Positions 62,639 through 64,000 of a stretch of 64,000 nucleotides of DNA are shown here, in pieces. The notes below the pieces were generated by a model. That model had not been told where the DNA came from, did not search any database, and saw only the letters and a list, made by a program, of their open reading frames with translations. The stretch is from Burkholderia cenocepacia (GTDB lineage Bacteria > Pseudomonadota > Gammaproteobacteria > Burkholderiales > Burkholderiaceae). The position numbers and the translations under genes are program-made. The DNA lies in the NCBI RefSeq assembly GCF_014211915.1, contig NZ_CP060040.1, positions 1,922,001 through 1,986,000 on the forward strand, in the 5' to 3' direction. Position 1 is the first letter of the stretch; every line of letters begins with the position of its first letter.

Positions 62639-63336
62639 CACAGTGCCTCGCCTTCGGCCAGCATGCCGGCTGCACGCAGCTCCTTCTCGATCCAGCCCGG
62701 ACGAAGGTCGCCCTTGTGGATCGCCGCGATACGCGCGGTTTCGAAGTCCAGTTTTTTCTGCGCGAGATCGACGATGCGCGCGACGTCGGCGCGGGGAACA
62801 ACGACGACGCCGTCTGCGTCGCCGACCACCAGGTCGCCCGGATTCACCGTCGTGCCGCCCAGCGAGATCGGCGCATTCACGCGCCCCGCGATGCTTTTGG
62901 TCGGGCCGCACGGATTGAGGCCGGCCGAGAAGATCGGGTAGTCGCCGTTGGCCAGTTCGTGCGCGTCGCGCACCGCGCCGTCGATGACGATGCCGGCGAT
63001 GCCGCTCGCCTTCGCCTGCGCCGCCATGATTTCGCCGAGCAGCGCGCACGAGATGTCGCCCTTGCCGTCGACCACGACGACGTCGCCCGGCTTCGCGACG
63101 GCGAGCGCCGCATGGATCGCCAGGTTGTCGCCCGGACGGACTTCGACCGTGACTGCGGGGCCGGCGACCTTCATCTTCGGCGACAGCGGCCGCACGCGGC
63201 CATGCACCGTGCCGCGGCGGCCCGCGACGTCGGCGAGGATCGCGGCCTGGTAACGCGCGGCCGCCTGAACGAGTTCCGGCGAGATGCGTTCGATGTCGCG
63301 ATTGATCGGAGAAGTGCTGACGGATGGCTTGCTCAT
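62638..63336 (-). CDS. RraA-like 4-hydroxy-2-oxo acid aldolase/oxaloacetate decarboxylase family protein
   Basis: 232 residues of the HMG/CHA aldolase and RraA fold. The phosphate/pyruvate-binding signature is present: DGKGDISCALLGEIM, then IVIDGAVRDAHEL with the Arg-Asp pair of the metal site. These class II aldolases release pyruvate from 4-hydroxy-4-methyl-2-oxo acids. GAGG upstream supports ATG 63336; a longer in-frame start would run into the operator. First gene of the leftward cluster. Confidence 0.87.
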   Translation of the reverse strand: MSKPSVSTSPINRDIERISPELVQAAARYQAAILADVAGRRGTVHGRVRPLSPKMKVAGPAVTVEVRPGDNLAIHAALAVAKPGDVVVVDGKGDISCALLGEIMAAQAKASGIAGIVIDGAVRDAHELANGDYPIFSAGLNPCGPTKSIAGRVNAPISLGGTTVNPGDLVVGDADGVVVVPRADVARIVDLAQKKLDFETARIAAIHKGDLRPGWIEKELRAAGMLAEGEAL

Positions 63337-63356
63337 GACTCGACCTCGGGTTGTGC

Positions 63357-63373
63357 GTTGTACTCTGTACAAC
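63357..63373. promoter_or_regulatory. Perfect palindrome before the RraA-like gene
   Basis: GTTGTAC-TCT-GTACAAC: 7-bp arms, 21 bp upstream of the aldolase start, so binding would block translation-proximal transcription of the leftward cluster. A near copy lies 99 bp away at 63458-63472 next to the IclR gene. Confidence 0.65.
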
Positions 63374-63421
63374 ACTGGTGTACATAGTGAAATCACTATA
63401 ACGAGACAACCCATACCAGGG

Positions 63422-63472
63422 CACTGGCGTTTACCCTTTTACGTGGTAAACCAGTGTTTTACTCTGTACAAT
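63422..63472. promoter_or_regulatory. Second operator region beside the IclR gene
   Basis: CACTGG-CG-TTTACC (63422-63435) faces GGTAAACCAGTG (63445-63456), a 12-bp inverted repeat with a two-base bulge. Adjacent TTTTACTCTGTACAA (63458-63472) copies the TACTCTGTACAA core of the palindrome at 63357-63373. Typical of IclR autoregulation. Confidence 0.6.
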
Positions 63473-63501
63473 CCCTGTTGTGAGTCGACGGGAGAGAAGG
63501 A

Positions 63502-64000
63502 ATGGGAAATGACGGCGTGGTTGCCGTGGAAAAGGCGCTTTCGCTGCTGGACTGCTTCAAGCCGGGCGCCGAATCGCAGTCGCTCGCGACGCTGTCGCAA
63601 GCCTCCGGCATGCACAAGACGACGGTCTATCGGCTGATGAACTCGCTGGAGCGAATGGGCTATGTCGTGCGCGCGCAGTCCGGCAACTATTCGCTTGGGC
63701 ACCGCGTGCTGTACCTCGGCAAGCTGTACGAGCAGTCCTTCCATCTGTCCACGGTGGTCGAACCGGCGCTGCATGCGCTGGCCGCGCTGACGAAGGAAAG
63801 CGCATCGTACTACGTGCACGACAACGGGCAGCGGCTTTGCCTGTTTCGGGTCGAGCCGTCCGAAGGCCTGCGTGAAACGCGGCTCGCGGGCACGATGCTG
63901 CCGCTCGACGACACGGCCATCAGCCAGGTGATCCGTTTCTGGGGTCTCGGCGAACCGATCTATGACAAGCCGCCCGCACTGCCCCTCTTCACCGCGGGTG
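63502..64000 (+). CDS. IclR-family transcriptional regulator (partial, runs off right edge)
   Basis: 166 codons visible. N-terminal winged helix (about 10-65: KALSLLDCFKPG, LATLSQASGMHKTTVYRLMNSLERMGYV) and the beginning of the IclR effector domain (YVHDNGQRLCLFRVEPSEGLRE). Start ATG 63502 with GAGAAGGA directly upstream. Divergent from the catabolic cluster with two related palindromes between, so it is probably its regulator, most likely responding to a pathway acid. Confidence 0.88.
   Translation, partial: MGNDGVVAVEKALSLLDCFKPGAESQSLATLSQASGMHKTTVYRLMNSLERMGYVVRAQSGNYSLGHRVLYLGKLYEQSFHLSTVVEPALHALAALTKESASYYVHDNGQRLCLFRVEPSEGLRETRLAGTMLPLDDTAISQVIRFWGLGEPIYDKPPALPLFTAG

Overview
The window looks like a chromosomal segment of a Burkholderia, most likely of the Burkholderia cepacia complex. 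It has very high GC, dense genes with strongly GC-rich third codon positions, a CeoR/LlpE/CeoAB-OpcM type efflux locus, DUF3579 and DUF4148 proteins, Aer-like chemoreceptors, and many LysR, IclR and MFS genes. Most genes are accessory or catabolic, as expected of a secondary replicon. No rRNA, tRNA, CRISPR array or complete insertion sequence was seen.

Layout. 1-3440 (leftward): MetQ-like binding protein, LLM flavin monooxygenase and MetN ATPase, a sulfur-compound uptake and oxidation operon cut by the left edge. 3674-8679 (rightward): a 2-hydroxycarboxylate (CCS/CitS-type) carrier behind a sigma-54 promoter with an IHF site and two phased upstream palindromes, then a DctB/DctD-like kinase and enhancer-binding regulator. 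8705-9034: DUF3579 protein. 9057-11091: an AbiE-like toxin-antitoxin pair with a palindromic operator; the antitoxin reading frame is broken. 11364-14356: alpha/beta hydrolase, a divergent PACE efflux/LysR pair and a small membrane protein. 14655-22820: leftward llpE-ceoA-ceoB-opcM operon with divergent ceoR; ceoA carries a frameshift. 23238-27970: DUF4148 protein, purine nucleoside permease, LysE exporter, SelD, EamA exporter and two tiny peptides. 28008-32487: gabR-like regulator divergent from gabT and gabD. 32603-36227: tandem duplicated PAS chemoreceptors, each with a sigma-28 promoter. 36415-40760: methyltransferase, GNAT, DUF523, and pcaF divergent from an IclR regulator (PcaR-like). 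40971-46601: desuccinylase-family hydrolase, amino-acid-type binding protein, LysR, MHS transporter and M20 amidohydrolase, probably for an N-acylated amino compound. 46788-52045: a partly decayed region with two SDRs, a broken LysR, a broken GlxA/AraC regulator, a DJ-1 protein, a tautomerase, and a deleted remnant of the amidohydrolase at 52223. 52223-63336: a long leftward catabolic cluster (RraA-like aldolase, D-2-hydroxyacid dehydrogenase, SMP-30 lactonase, ACS transporter, porin, amidohydrolase, three more MFS transporters, Tat-exported amidohydrolase) facing a divergent IclR regulator that runs off the right edge.

Reliability. Three genes (antitoxin, ceoA, a LysR gene) each lose frame where a run of four G occurs and five would restore the frame. 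This is either a shared homopolymer sequencing error or real contraction, so these three loss-of-function calls are provisional. All functional assignments come from motif recognition by eye; no database search was run.
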